A stretch of 64,000 nt of DNA. It comes from Trichopria drosophilae (lineage: Eukaryota; Arthropoda; Insecta; Hymenoptera; Diapriidae). The stretch's first letter is position 1, and each line of letters starts with the position of its first letter. Positions 1 through 9,985 of this stretch are shown one piece after another. Location of the stretch: NCBI GenBank assembly GCA_030407085.1, contig CM059583.1, positions 86,346,001-86,410,000 of the forward strand, written 5' to 3'. The translations under genes were made by a program, and so were the position numbers. The notes under the pieces were generated by a model. The model did no database searches. It was not told the DNA's origin and saw nothing but the letters and a program-made list of their open reading frames with translations.

Positions 1-407
1 TTACACACCTCTTTAATTGATTGAGTGAACAGTGTCGTCATCTGGGTATTCGCCACACACATTTTATTTACTGTGGCTATCAGTTCAGTCATTCGTTTCT
101 CTTGCAAATCTAATCTCGCTTCAACTGAAATTTTATTTTGAGTAACATTTTTATTCCACTTTAAATTGGATGCAAATCTGGTAGGTGGTGTTAAAGTTTC
201 AAGATTTAAATTAGTTGGAACAATGCGTTTTATATGGCCCTGTGTTTTACCTGATTTTAATGCTTCGGTTATCGTTTTAACATCTTCTCCTTCCATTCTC
301 TTCTCTCCTCCATCATGACTTCTTTCAATGGTAGCTGTGCTCACCTGTTTCTCATATCTGCTCACCTCCGTCTCACCTCTGCTCACCTCAATCCTACCTC
401 TGATCAT
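1..407 (-). CDS. partial unrecognised ORF running off the left edge
   Basis: An open frame starts at an ATG at 405-407 on the minus strand and stays open for about 135 codons to the window edge. An in-frame TAA lies about a dozen codons upstream, so the ATG is a plausible start. The N-terminal third is charged and Arg/Glu-rich. A later stretch reads KTQGHIKRIVPTNLNLETL, and the tail (LDLQEKRMTELIATVNKM) has a heptad pattern suggesting a coiled coil. That layout is common in ORF1/gag-type proteins of retrotransposons, but I see no zinc knuckle and do not recognise the family. It could equally be an exon of a host gene. The rest lies outside the window. Confidence 0.35.
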   Translation of the reverse strand, partial: MIRGRIEVSRGETEVSRYEKQVSTATIERSHDGGEKRMEGEDVKTITEALKSGKTQGHIKRIVPTNLNLETLTPPTRFASNLKWNKNVTQNKISVEARLDLQEKRMTELIATVNKMCVANTQMTTLFTQSIKEVC

Positions 408-469
408 CTCTTCCCCTTCTTTTTCTATTTCAATAGAAATTAAGCATTAGTAATTATTGGCCAGCTAGT

Positions 470-1260
470 AATTTTTCTTCTCGCCATTCCAGCAAGTTTT
501 TCCACGACTGTTCATCCAGCATTCTTTCTATAAATAATTGCATAAAAAATGTTTATGCTAGATTACTAAAGTTAGTGTAATTGAATTTCAGGTAATTTAG
601 TTTGATCTACATGCCTATGATATTTGTCTCGAAACTAGTTGACTGAACACATGTATGGCTAATTTCAAAATAGGTAAAAGCACAAGGATCCGAACACAAG
701 ATCTCTTCTGCTCCCACCCAAGTCAAGCGAGTCAAGTGATACCGAACACAAGCACACCCTTCCCGCTGACTGACCGGGATTATTGAGCCTCACTATTTAT
801 ACAAATTATATTACTCACAGTTATAGTGCTTATATTGTGCACGATTGATATTAATTTATGGCTCATATATAGTTGTATTGGTTATGCATACATTTGTTTA
901 ACATAAATTCTCATTTATCACACCCAAAATCTATCAAAATAAAATTTTCACATCATTGCAATGATTCTTATTTACTCAAACCCACCTGTGATAAATTCTC
1001 TCCCCTTTTCTGTTTTTATATACAGCATCTCTTCTTTCACATCGATCATTATCTTCTCACCTTTATGATTTTCGTTTAATTTAAAAATTTCTGTTAAGTA
1101 ATTCCAAACAGATGGTATGATTGCTGTACATATATTGATATTTTAGAATTTTATAAGTACTTATATTTGTTAATATTGTGTCACACTCTATTTTCACACT
1201 TTTAATTTAATTTAAATCTGTAATATCAATGTAATTATTTAAATTAAGAATTAATACAAA
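470..1260. other. AT-rich stretch, no gene recognised
   Basis: No reading frame here resembles a known protein, and the longest plus-strand frame (873-1079) has a random composition. I see no repeat, RNA gene or element end. Confidence 0.5.
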
Positions 1261-1262
1261 CG

Positions 1263-1264
<2 letters not shown>

Positions 1265-1356
<92 letters not shown>
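1265..1356. repeat. (TA)n microsatellite
   Basis: About 90 bases of almost pure alternating TA, interrupted once near 1296-1310 by a short TATAATATA variation. Confidence 0.95.
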
Positions 1357-1360
<4 letters not shown>

Positions 1361-1399
1361 GTATATATCTATGGATGTAAACTAAGACATTTGTTTATA

Positions 1400-1930
1400 T
1401 CTGCACATTGTTATTTATTTCGTTCGTGATCGGGATTCGCGCGCCGAAATACGTAGGCATGCACGCACCGGAGAAAGGTCGGGTTTTACGTATACGTGTC
1501 TCTTTCTATACGTCGCCGCGGTTCTCTTTCTCCATCTCACTCGCGAGTTGCGCCCCACCTTCTCCCTCTCGAGCGTTTACCCCTCGGGCTCGCCGCGATG
1601 CGCGCACGCCACCGGCCGGTATTTTTCTCGACTCCCGATTTCCACGAATTCAAACTTCCCTCTCTCCCACTACTCTCATCAACGAATTGGAATTTCCCGC
1701 CTATTTAGCGCACCCAACTTCATCACAAAAGAAAAACAAAACAAAGTTTTCCTTTCGATTACCGTCCGCGTTTCCCCTTGTTCATATCTTCCTGAGATTT
1801 TCATTTTCATTTACTATTCGCGCCAATTTCCATTTTCCATAACTGAGTTTCATTATTTATCGTTAAATGGTTTTATTTTAACTTTTCAGCGAATTTCCTT
1901 TGAGCCGTAATCATTATCCGCGCGGTTCAA
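1400..1930. other. GC-richer stretch of unknown nature
   Basis: Base composition shifts from AT-rich to CpG-containing and CT-rich. Three overlapping plus-strand frames (1408-1842, 1496-1708, 1548-1910) are Pro/Ser/Arg-rich, as expected from composition alone, and none looks like a real protein. It adjoins the copia fragment on its right and may be part of that or another LTR element, but I found no ends. Confidence 0.35.
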
Positions 1931-1986
1931 AATGCCGATGGCACTTCTTTCTCGTCAATAGGTACGAAATCGTGCCAAAGGGAAAA

Positions 1987-2231
1987 CTAAACAAAACGCA
2001 CAGCTCGCGATGCGCACTCCCGTTGTCTTGGAAAAACATTCAACCTACCCTTTTCCAGATCTTTCTCGATTACACTGGATGCCTCATCCTTGTTGAGAGC
2101 CATGTTCCTCACCTTTCGTTCAGGAAAAACAACGAAAAGGAAGTACTGATCTTTTCGTCGATTTCTTCTGTCCACTTTGTTTTTCTTATTCTTTTTCTAT
2201 TGCGCAATGGAAGCGTGCTGGGCCCATAACC
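1987..2231 (-). pseudogene. copia-type internal region: primer site and gag remnant
   Basis: Directly inside the LTR on the minus strand is GTTATGGGCCCAGCACGC (2213-2230). It matches the anticodon stem-loop of initiator tRNA-Met, the primer used by copia-type elements. About 110 bases further in, an ATG begins a short frame (MALNKDEASSVIEKDLEKGR) that stops after 38 codons at about 1987. A copia Gag-Pol polyprotein is normally over 1,000 residues, so this copy is broken or severely truncated. No protease, integrase or RT motifs were seen downstream (lower coordinates). Confidence 0.6.
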
Positions 2232-2436
2232 TGTTAGACGTTTTTAGGATCTTGGAAGAAAATTGACAACACTTCTTTCTAAAAACTATTTAATAATTAA
2301 ACACGCCTTTATATAGGAAAACACGTAGCTGATAGCGCACGTCCGAACGTGACGAGAGACGGTATCGGAATGAACGCGCAGCGCGTACAGCGCAATCATC
2401 TGCGCACATTACATATCTTAAAACTATGACGTAACA
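2232..2436 (-). mobile_element. copia-type LTR, 205 bp
   Basis: On the minus strand the segment runs from TGTTACGTCATAG to CTAACA, giving the canonical TG...CA ends. It carries a TATA-like TATATAAAGG and directly abuts the initiator-Met primer site at 2213-2230. The length suits copia LTRs, which are short. No second copy of this LTR occurs in the window, so the element is either truncated or extends in a form I cannot recognise. Confidence 0.65.
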
Positions 2437-2439
2437 CTG

Positions 2440-3300
2440 TACCGCGAAACTCAAATCTATAAGCGCATAGAGAGAGCGCTTCTATTCCAAAATTCAACAA
2501 TTTTAGGCAAGTTTAAAAATTTTTTCCAATAAATTAAGAGCTTTCGGACGCCATATTGGAGTGGCCATTTTGGATTTTGCAAATGCGCACTCGGCATTCG
2601 AAAGTATAGATCTTAAGCTATAAAATGAGCCCTCATTCGTATGTTTTGGTTGTTTTTAATTGTGGGCAGAGCATTGTTCGGTTGACGTGGAATGTCCCAT
2701 ATTTACATATATTTCATTAATTTAAAATGGCTGAAATAAAATGTCGGATCATTTTTCTGAAATGTACTCGGATTTGAATGCAATTCGTTAGTTGCAGACT
2801 TGCAATAGACGATATCATTTTTGAAATTAGTAGTAGCGTCCTTTGCCTTTGACTATTTCAAAGTTTCCCGATTCTCACCGCAAGGACGTGGACGATTTTG
2901 AGAATCTTTTTTTTTTATTTTATTCTTTTTTTTACATTTACATACACATAATTAAAACGAAAAAAATTAAAAGATAAGAAGAAATTATAATGGTAGAAAG
3001 TTAAAAGTAAAATTGTCGTACGAATAAGCGCAGTATAATCGTATGACTCGAGTGACACACAATATAAATTTTGCTCGATCTTCCAGTTAGAATATTCTGA
3101 ACAAATCGCACTTCCTTTACGAGAAAGCCGCAATCAAGAAGTACACCAATATTGCCATCTGTCAACGAGATATTGTACGAAATAGTCGTGAAAAACTTGA
3201 ATGTTCTATCATACGCAAAGAGAAATTTCGAATGTTTCCGCTGAGATATTTAACCGTTCCGGAACTTTTCCCCATTTGCGTGCATTTTTTGGGAAAATGT
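2440..3300. other. intergenic, short 'CCATATTGG/CCATTTTGG' repeat only
   Basis: Around 2545-2580 is a single copy of the CCATATTGG...CCATTTTGGA motif that forms part of the dispersed 121-bp repeat family seen elsewhere in the window. Apart from this I see nothing gene-like. Confidence 0.4.
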
Positions 3301-3311
3301 TTCAGACGAAA

Positions 3312-3668
3312 GTTTAAGGATTTTTCCCTGGCTATTTAATGGTGATATTGAAATTGACTTTGAACAAGACCTTGAAAGTTATTTCAACGTCAAGTTTGTT
3401 TTTTTAAATGAAAACCCCTGTTATTCTAACGGATTCGGAAAGAGCACAAAATTTTACGCCCGAATATGATATGATCGATTTTTACGGCAAGGTCATTGAA
3501 GGTCAAACTAAAAACTCCCGGAACTGCAAATTAACTCAGCCGGAGTGCATTTTCGCGAAAAATCTTAAATACAAAAGTTTAAGGATTTTTCCTCGGCTAT
3601 TTAACGGTACCAATGAATTTGATTTTGAACATGACCTTGAAGGTTATTCCAAGGTCAAGTTTATTTTT
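3312..3668 (+). repeat. two diverged direct copies of a ~95-bp unit
   Basis: Two similar segments at about 3312-3408 and 3574-3668 share AGTTTAAGGATTTTTCC, GGCTATTTAA, a GACCTTGAA block and GTCAAGTTT. They are separated by about 165 bp. The second copy leads straight into the non-LTR relic at 3700. They may be promoter repeats or an older duplicated element. Confidence 0.6.
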
Positions 3669-3699
3669 GCAGTTGGATCGCAATGCTACCGTCTGATTT

Positions 3700-5212
3700 T
3701 TTTAACATTATATATCTTTCTACCCAACTATAACAATGTAATTATTATGGGAGACTTTAACTGCAATATGAATAATAAAACAATTGAGTAGGAATACTTA
3801 AATTCTTTGATTTTACAATATTATCTACACCTTGTTCCATCATATTATTGATTCTTGGTTAGACCTCTTCATAGCTAAGTCTGAAGATAGCATTGTACGA
3901 TATTCTAAATCAGAAGCACCATTTATTGCAGGTCACGATTTTATGGTAGTGTTGTTATTTTACATCAGAACGATTTCTGCCAGAAACATGCGAGGTTTTG
4001 ACAGCGCGTCTTATGAACATTTTATCAAAAATAAATGTCAGAATACTGATTGGACTGTTAGTGATATTGATTACACAGTGTCAAAACTAACACGCAATAT
4101 TACGGATGCACTAGATATTGTTGCACCATATAGGTCTGTATTACTTTGAAATAAAAGTAAACCGTGGGTCACATCCAATTATCGATCCCTTATAAAGCAG
4201 CGTGATTCTCTTTACAAGGTTGCTAAGTCGACTGGATCCATAACACTAATGAGTTGATACAAGTCTTTACGCCGTAACATCAATTTTCAATTGCAACCAC
4301 CGGTAATTTTCAATGACCGATCAGAAGCAGTTTTAAACGAGGACGGAACATTGTCTATTCGTAAAATTCATTCCACTCTGTACTTCATTAAATTCCATAA
4401 GAAAAGCCTTTCCCTATACTTGAGCAAGCTTCTTGTCGAATCTGTCGAGTTTTCACTTATTGATTACGCTTGCCTCGTTTTTTACGATCTATCTAGCGAA
4501 TTCAATTTGATCCTTCAGAGGTCAATAATTAACTGTATTCGCTTCGATTTCAATGTGCGCGGGGACGAAAGTATATCGCTGTATCGAGTAAAGTTAAACT
4601 GGCTTACTGTCACGGGTCGAAGGAAGTTCATTTAGGCATGCTTACGTGGAAAATCCTTAATAATCAGGCGCTTCTATATTTTATAAATTGATTTATTCTA
4701 ACCGCAGACTTACCGGATCTTAGAAGATCATCTCGTAAAACTAACTTTGAAATACTTCACATGCCGCCTTATCGCACCAGCACCTACCAGAATCCATTTA
4801 CCGTTCTTGCATTCTATTTCTACAACTCTTTACCCTTAACTATCACTACACTTACTTCTTACAATCTGTTCAAAGATCGATTACGTTTTTTTCTTCTGGC
4901 CAATGATGCCTTAGCAACTACTTTAACATCCACGAAGTCGAAACTCTAGAGCGTTCTGGATTTAGTTGATTTAGGTCCATATTTGCGTTTAAAATTGTTT
5001 AAATTGTTTTTATTATAACGTTATTTTACCTGTAAGTTTAGCATAATTACCAGTGTATTATTCTGATTATAAATTGCGATTATGAAAGCATTTATACCAC
5101 GCACATACAATTCCTCCATTTTGGTCGATTGTTGATACTTTGTATATTTATGTAACATTTTCCCTTTGGGTTCGTCCCAAGGCAATGTAATAAATCTAAT
5201 CTAATCTAATCT
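3700..5212 (+). pseudogene. decayed non-LTR retrotransposon ORF2 with TAATC tail
   Basis: Broken plus-strand frames follow the order of an endonuclease-reverse transcriptase protein. IIMGDFNCN (about 3740) is the endonuclease GDFN motif. GHDF (about 3935) is its C-terminal part. KLNWLTVTGRR (about 4590) and FYFYNSLPLTI (about 4815) match the post-RT C-terminus of the intact copy at 56060-58999. The catalytic RT core is missing, so there is a large internal deletion between about 4260 and 4290 besides many stops. The 3' end has a short hairpin (TTTGGGTTCGTCCCAA, about 5164) followed by four TAATC repeats, the type of microsatellite tail that replaces poly(A) in some insect non-LTR families. 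Confidence 0.75.
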
Positions 5213-6940
5213 AATCTCTCTGCTCTCATCCTCGGACCTTTGTCATCGCAGGATCCTCTAAGGAGGATCCACTTCCGAATTATTTGGAGAATCATTTTTT
5301 AATTCGTTCAAATGTAAATTTCTTCTAGTACCTTCTGAGAATCTAGTACGTTTGTACGCTATGATAATTACGGGCAGATCCAGGGAAATGTTCTTTGGCG
5401 CAAATTCTGAAATGTCCAGTTATTCCTCGTGATACTTTTGAAATGTCCCAGATATCAGATGTCTGGCTCTTCGTACCAGTCATCGATATTACCACTAGTA
5501 TACTGATCTATAGAACAAGTTATTCGTTTTAATTAGGTTTTTAATGATTAGCATCCGCAATTAAAATTTCCATACGAAATATAAAATGACAATAAAATTC
5601 CTCGTTTAAACTCCTGATGCTTTTTTTAGATATATATAAAAAAGATAATAAAAACTACGTTTTGACTGATATTGTATAGCTACCTATTCGGGTAGGTTCC
5701 TTAATTTCAATTCTTGTAATTCCAATAGCTCAAAAATAATTGTAGTACATAATTTAGTAGATAAAGAACGTCGATAAACAATTCCGAGTCCCGAACATTG
5801 AATAAATTTCTTCACTGATTCAGGAGAGTGGCTTTCCCCAAACTTTAGTTTAAAAACAAATCAATATGAGAATGCTGGTCTATACAATTGATAATGAAAC
5901 TAACAAACATATTATTTATATAAATGGTTTTTACCAGTCAATACAGAAAAAAAATGAAGTAATGGAATTTTCGTATGTAAGTAAACGAACGCTCAAGGGA
6001 CAGTGTATCATTAACCATTTGGTTAATTGTCAGAGTACCTGAAATTTTCAGAACATGTTTTTAATTATTACAAAAAGTGACAGAGAAACGTTTGCGTCAG
6101 ACTTGCATAATCTGCGTCCCATTCTGGAGCATAGGGTATTAGAGAGATTTGTCACAAACACTATTTTATTTATTTATTATATGTTGCGGCATATCGATCA
6201 TAAATCTGAATATTCTTCTGATTATTAAAGAATTAAATTAATTAAAATTTCATGGATCCTGTTTATAATGTCACATTTTCAATTTTCATACATATAAGAA
6301 ACACTATATTGTTGTAACATATCTATCGAAGCCATTTGGACCTAAATATGATTGGACCCCCAAATATCGATATAATTTTATAATATAATTGAAAGCTGTT
6401 AGTAAACGAACGAGTATTAAGGAATAACCGACTCTCCACTGGGCCGATGTTTCTGAGCGAGCGAAGCGAGCGAGGTAGCATGCCAACACTTGTTTTTAAC
6501 TTTAAATTTGTACAGTTTTTTGATTAATTGAATTTTGGTTTGTCAAAGCTTGGTTAGTTTAGGTATGTCTTGTTGGATACTAATTAGTCGGATTCATGAT
6601 GCGATGGTGTGAGCGTCTAGACTAATGAAGTCACTCGTAAAGCGAATCACAATGCTAGGCTTTTTTTACATTTTATCATTTTTATTTTAGTAGAATAGGT
6701 TGTCAGACACCTCTTCCCTTTCCCCTATGGCGCCGGTCCCCTCTCGAACAAAGGTCATTTACCTTGTCTGCGACTCGACGTGCATGTTACTGACGTTGAG
6801 GTAGGTCATATCCAGACACCCCACCTCTCAGAGGTCATTGAAGCCCACATGGTGTGTGAATCGACCTTCGGGTAGGTAACGGTTTGTTTTTAGTACTCCC
6901 ATCCAAGGGCGTCTCACAACTACCTTGCACGCGCGCGTGC
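5213..6940. other. no gene recognised
   Basis: AT-rich sequence without convincing frames. A short GC-richer tract near 6450-6475 contains GAGCGAGCGAAGCGAGCGAG, a near-palindrome. No element ends or RNA genes were identified. Confidence 0.45.
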
Positions 6941-6956
6941 TCGCGTTCTTGGGCGC

Positions 6957-6975
6957 ACACACCCACACACACACG

Positions 6976-7064
<89 letters not shown>
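6957..7064. repeat. (CA)n microsatellite
   Basis: About 100 bases of CA repeats, with an imperfect beginning that includes CGCACGCGCG. The Cys-Val and Thr-His frames that cross it are artefacts of the repeat. Confidence 0.97.
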
Positions 7065-7067
<3 letters not shown>

Positions 7068-7426
7068 ATCTCTCTCTATCAATCTCTCACTCACTCCATT
7101 TCCTCAGTCTTACATAATATCGTATTCATAAACAGGTCCAGACATGAAGCTCTCTTATTCTTGAGGACACTTGAAAATGTTCATGTCTCCCCCTTCGTAT
7201 TTATCGCGTTCCCACTTTTGAAACAGGCGATGAGTCTATGCGTAGACATTGCATTTTTTTATTTTGATGGTGTCGCGTGACAGTGTACACTTACCGATTC
7301 GTGAAATCAATGTGACATAGTCTCTGCCTGAAATCAAAATATATGATGAAAGATCCGATGTTAAATCAAAAACAAACAGTCAATATATAGCCGTTGTCGA
7401 ATTCTTCTCTCGATATTTAATTTCCT

Positions 7427-8083
7427 TTATTCATAAATTGAATGCCAGTACCAGAAAATAATGTGATATGTTTCTACGAAAAGTTTAGATGGTTCTTTAA
7501 AATTTGGCTGCATAGCCTTACTCGGAATTTCTGTGCCGTCGTCGTACAGTGATAAAAAGTTGATATCGTAATTTTGAAAATTGAAAGGATTTGGACGATG
7601 ATCTCCATTGAAACCTTTATTATCACTGAAACCGATAACTACTCTTTTCGAAAATTGACCTAGCATAACGTTGTCGAGTGTATCGCCGAGTAGCCCGTTA
7701 TATAATACAAATGATTTCACCTTGACTCTGGTGAATGGTTATTTTGCTGTCGTATTGCCAAAAGTTTTTGCATGTGCGAGAAGAATTCCCGGAGTTATTT
7801 TGGCTCTTCTTACGAGCAACGCAATATCGCTAATGTTGACTGAAAAATTACCATCGACGAGAGCGTGAAAGGATCTTTGGAATGAACAAGGCGTAATCGT
7901 ATTTCGACACCGTTTAACATAAATTTGTCTCGATTGAAAACGTTGCAGTGCAAATGACCGATAAGAATTATTATCTGTGAATTTCCGTACACTTTTTACC
8001 CTAAACGAGGCCGACATTATCATTTTGTGTCGGTAATCCATCCACATGATTTCCCGTGTCTTGTAGCATAGGGTCGATGTCAA
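7427..8083 (-). pseudogene. Polinton/Maverick F54H12.2-like protein, broken
   Basis: Two minus-strand frames (8083 to 7739 and 7720 to 7427) lie in the same phase and are separated by one in-frame TAA at 7739-7741. Key stretches are KITPGILLAHAK, the NTTAK just before the stop, a DNVMLGQFSKRVVIGF block, NPFNFQNYDINFLSLYDDG and the IPSKAMQPNF block. From memory this pattern is typical of the nematode 'F54H12.2-like' proteins that recur in insect Polinton/Maverick (adintovirus-like) elements, where they are thought to be structural. The frame is shorter than the full family protein and ends near 7427. Its neighbours at 8771-9060 and 9090-9490, both on the same strand, carry two further Polinton-type fragments. 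This is a dead copy; no capsid function can be assumed. Confidence 0.6.
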
Positions 8084-8089
8084 GTGGGA

Positions 8090-8765
8090 CGATTTTGCGG
8101 CGGGTCCTAGTTTAGCAATGTCTCGATATACGATCAGTACGCATATGCATTACTGGGTGGTAATACTAGCTTTTGATTAAAGAAAACATCGACTTGATTG
8201 AACATTGAATGTAAGAAATTATTCACTGGTGCAACTTTCGTACTATCCTATGCGTGGCTAAGTTGAATTCTTGCTTTAAGACTAATCATTGAATGCGTAA
8301 GATTAATTTACTCTTCACCATTACGAGGCACGATAAATTCAATCGGTGAGTCATCCGTTAAAGAAGACTAGGGCTAATAATGTACCCAGGGCGAGCTATC
8401 GATGGTTGTCTGGGTCGGTGGATTCGTGAAGAGGTTGAGGCCCCATTACATGCACTCGCTGTGTAAATGAAGGAAAAACATTATTACTTTTTGATTACCC
8501 CAAATAAAACCTTCGTTATGTTATTACGTTTGCATTTTCTAGACGTCTGCTTTACACTTACTTTTTCTCTCGGATGTCTTCTTTTTCTTTCTTGTCGTTA
8601 TCTCTTTCCTTTTTTTTCTTCGTTTTTTTCTTTCTTTTTGTATTTCGTAACTTATTATTGTTACGCCGACGGCGTTCCGCGAAACGTGTTGACGTATTAC
8701 CAATCGAATACTGAACATAATAATTATGCAGTACACTGATATAACCCGAACCAGACATCACATTG
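8090..8765. other. spacer between Polinton-like fragments
   Basis: A T-rich tract (8570-8640) produces spurious Phe- and Lys-rich frames. No frame continues either flanking Polinton fragment convincingly. Confidence 0.4.
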
Positions 8766-8770
8766 GAAAA

Positions 8771-9060
8771 CTATTCTTTCGCTTTATTTGCAAGCGTTCT
8801 ACCAGACTCATTTGCTCGATTTCTCAATGATTCTTTCAATGGCACGTTGTGTTCACCAACATCTTCGAGTACATTTATTCCTGAATGCAAGGCTTCTTTT
8901 CAAACTTCTATCGCACCCATCCTCGGCAAATGAAGAATACATCTGAATAAATCTCCGAGAAAACTACCTCTTCCATGACCCAGTTGATCACAGAACCGAT
9001 ATAAATGTTGCAAATTGCTCGAACTCCACCACCACCAGTTTGATCTTCGTAGTACGAGAT
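8771..9060 (-). pseudogene. Polinton pX/core-like small protein, broken
   Basis: Reading the minus strand from 9060, successive frames show YYEDQTGGGGV, then (in another frame) LGHGRGSFLGDLFR, then after an in-frame TAG GINVLEDV and LKESLRNRANESGRTLANKA before a TAG at 8771-8773. A Gly-rich start, a GxGSFLGxLFR core and a basic GINVxDDV...NVPLKESLKxR C-terminus is the pattern I associate with the small basic proteins next to the capsid genes of insect Polintons. At least one frameshift and one stop break it. The family name is from memory, so the assignment is an inference supported mainly by the neighbours. Confidence 0.55.
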
Positions 9061-9089
9061 ATTATAATCGATCATTTCCTTGCTCAATA

Positions 9090-9490
9090 CGAGCCTTAAA
9101 ATGTAGAGTAACCTGTCAATGTTCCGTATTCGAATGGTATTAGTGCAGTTGCCTGATCTTGATTATATCGATTGTAATCTCTCGAAAATATTTCGCGAGG
9201 AGAAGAACATAATTTGGTGGTGAAAAATGCTTCACGATAGTTTCACCGTAATTATAATTTTTACCACCAACGTTACCTATACGTAGTAATGATACTTGAG
9301 AATCAACGACCACGTTAGGCTCGCAAATGTCTGTGTATACAAATAGCTGATTGGGTATGGCTGGGACAAACTAGCTGGATAATAATGTTGCTTTATAGTA
9401 ATTTCTGTACCTTGTTCAGTGTCTAGTAAATTGTATGTATTTGTAACAGGAAATCCGAGAATCTTGTTTATAGAACTATGAAACATAAAA
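9090..9490 (-). pseudogene. Polinton virion-protein-like fragment, frameshifted
   Basis: Three minus-strand frames must be combined to follow the similarity. NKILGFPV begins the fragment near 9485. A second frame gives PNQLFVYTDICEPNVV and SLLRIGNVGG followed by HFSPPNYV near 9210-9350. A third gives IPFEYGTLTG near 9120-9140. The order 'LGF ... VYTDI.EP ... HF.PP.YVP ... PFEYG' recurs in insect Polinton/adintovirus-like structural proteins. The fragment sits immediately upstream of the pX-like fragment on the same strand, as expected of a structural-gene cluster. Several frameshifts show it is not functional. Confidence 0.55.
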
Positions 9491-9559
9491 AAGTGATTTT
9501 TTTTGCAATCTTTTTGTGCACAATGAGCAGTAACACACCCACCTCGTGATATTGCGTAG

Positions 9560-9985
9560 TTAAATTGTCAGTGAACTGTTACGCTCGAACCGAGTACTCC
9601 GAATACTTACGTGAAAAGCCAGTCGACCGGATGGGTTCACTCTGGGTTCTAGGTGAACGGAGACAGCTGCGCTAAAGGAAGAAAGCTGGGGAAGAGAAAC
9701 AGATAACACCGAATTTATTAAAATGGCAAATTTATATGAAAATAGGATTCTCTTCTTTTACATATGTTTACAATATGGAGTAGATGGAGAGACGACACTG
9801 AAAGAAGAATCCGGGGTTGGGAAATGATGGAGTGAATTGACTATTTATAGACGAGTTTAGATTGTACGAGTGGAAGGAATTGGTGGCAACGGCGGCTTCT
9901 GAATTGCCCGGTCACGAGATCGCTTCTGATGGCAGAATTTACGCGATGATTTGCCCACTGAGAAGGAGAATAAACAATATAATAG
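9560..9985 (-). mobile_element. possible LTR-like segment
   Basis: Read on the minus strand there is a TATA box (TATAAATAG near 9840), then about 120 bp later AATAAATTC (near 9715), then a C/T-rich stretch ending ...GAGCGTAACA near 9575. The promoter/poly-A order resembles an LTR, but I could not define both ends or a target duplication and no coding region adjoins it. Confidence 0.22.

Noticed and set aside
1408..1910. Three overlapping Pro/Ser/Arg-rich plus-strand ORFs
   Set aside because: Composition reflects GC-rich, CT-rich DNA. No start context, domain or conservation was visible.
6828..7131. Long Cys-Val and Thr-His frames on both strands
   Set aside because: They are translations of the (CA)n microsatellite and have no independent protein character.
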